From an uncultured Porphyromonadaceae bacterium (GTDB lineage Bacteria; Bacteroidota; Bacteroidia; Bacteroidales; Muribaculaceae), in the NCBI GenBank assembly GCA_938027385.1, contig CALJBF010000016.1:1-7211 (forward strand): a DNA stretch of 7,211 bases. Direction: 5' to 3'. A program made the translations under genes and the position numbers. The first letter of the stretch is position 1, and each line of letters begins with the position of its first letter. Positions 7,034-7,211 of the stretch are shown here, piece after piece. Under the pieces are notes generated by a model. That model saw only the letters and a program-made list of their open reading frames with translations. It was not told the DNA's origin and searched no databases.

Positions 7034-7052
7034 CACAAAAGCGGATTTTGTG
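7034..7052. other. Small inverted repeat just upstream of the DUF805 promoter
   Basis: CACAAAA (7034-7040) and TTTTGTG (7046-7052) are a perfect 7-bp inverted repeat around GCGGA. It begins about ten bases upstream of the -33 box, where an activator or repressor could bind. Nothing identifies a regulator, and a chance occurrence in an AT-rich spacer is possible. Confidence 0.3.
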
Positions 7053-7073
7053 TGTAAAAATGTCGGGAATCGG

Positions 7074-7089
7074 GTCAGACTTGTCTGAC
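7074..7089. other. Perfect 16-bp palindrome in the tRNA-DUF805 spacer
   Basis: GTCAGACTTGTCTGAC has 7-bp arms around TT. It sits between the tRNA terminator and the DUF805 promoter, about 90-100 bases upstream of the predicted transcription start. It could be an operator-like site or a small hairpin; no T-run follows it on either strand, which argues against a terminator. Confidence 0.35.
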
Positions 7090-7113
7090 GAGGGGCGCCT
7101 CTGCCGGGGCGGT

Positions 7114-7150
7114 AAAAAAAATAGCGATGTGTCGTGAATGACACACCGCT
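7114..7150 (-). terminator. Intrinsic terminator of the tRNA-Val transcript
   Basis: On the minus strand, AGCGGTGTGTC (7150-7140), loop ATTCAC and GACACATCGCT (7133-7123) form an 11-bp stem with a single G-U wobble. It is followed by A and a run of eight T (7121-7114). It begins six bases after the encoded CCA of the tRNA, a textbook Rho-independent terminator. Confidence 0.9.
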
Positions 7151-7156
7151 TTGTGG

Positions 7157-7211
7157 TGGTGGGCGCTGAGGGATTCGAACCCCCGACCCTCTGCTTGTAA
7201 GGCAGACGCTC
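7157..7211 (-). tRNA. tRNA-Val (anticodon UAC), 3' part only, cut by the window end
   Basis: The minus strand reads GAGC (end of the D stem), a 5-bp anticodon stem TCTGC/GCAGA with loop CTTACAA, a variable region GGGTC, and a T arm GGGGG-TTCGAAT-CCCTC. The acceptor strand AGCGCCC, discriminator A and encoded CCA (7159-7157) follow. Loop positions 34-36 are TAC, which reads the GUA valine codon. The 5' acceptor strand (expected GGGCGCT) and most of the D arm lie beyond base 7211. The short distance to the terminator makes this the last gene of its transcript; other tRNA genes may lie upstream. Confidence 0.93.

Noticed and set aside
7090..7101. Small GC-rich hairpin GAGG-GGCG-CCTC
   Set aside because: A 4-bp stem in a GC-rich stretch is expected by chance and has no T-run or positional meaning.

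Overview
The window looks like chromosomal DNA from a member of Bacteroidota, most likely order Bacteroidales. Four things support this. One gene has a near-perfect Bacteroidetes-type promoter (TTTG, 20 bases, TAAATTTG). No start codon has a recognisable Shine-Dalgarno sequence. Two very large secreted proteins end in domains resembling the type IX secretion system (T9SS) type A sorting domain. Their domains (leucine-rich repeats, PKD-like, FnIII and jelly-roll modules) are typical of Bacteroidales surface proteins. The coding sequence is GC-rich. A gut lineage such as Muribaculaceae would fit, but the family cannot be fixed from this window.

All genes lie on the minus strand, so transcription runs from high to low coordinates. 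In that order: the 3' part of a tRNA-Val(UAC) gene, cut by the window end; its intrinsic terminator; a roughly 90-base spacer with two small inverted repeats; a promoter; a gene for a DUF805 membrane protein with a Gln/Asn/Pro-rich N-terminus; a spacer with a 15-bp-stem hairpin; a 1092-residue secreted leucine-rich-repeat protein; after 22 bases, a 952-residue secreted protein with four jelly-roll-like and two FnIII modules; a short intrinsic terminator; and an inverted pair of palindromes that looks like a REPIN (inverted REP doublet), cut by the left edge of the window.

The two large genes are probably one operon. Both products have a signal peptide, only binding-type domains, no visible catalytic motif, and a C-terminal sorting-like domain. 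The simplest reading is a pair of outer-surface or secreted adhesion/recognition proteins exported by Sec and then T9SS. The tRNA and DUF805 genes look like unrelated neighbours with their own signals.

I see no CRISPR array, transposase, toxin-antitoxin pair or defence system. The most distinctive non-coding item is the REP-like element at the left edge. The most distinctive coding item is the duplicated PKD-like/LRR/beta-repeat architecture of the LRR protein.
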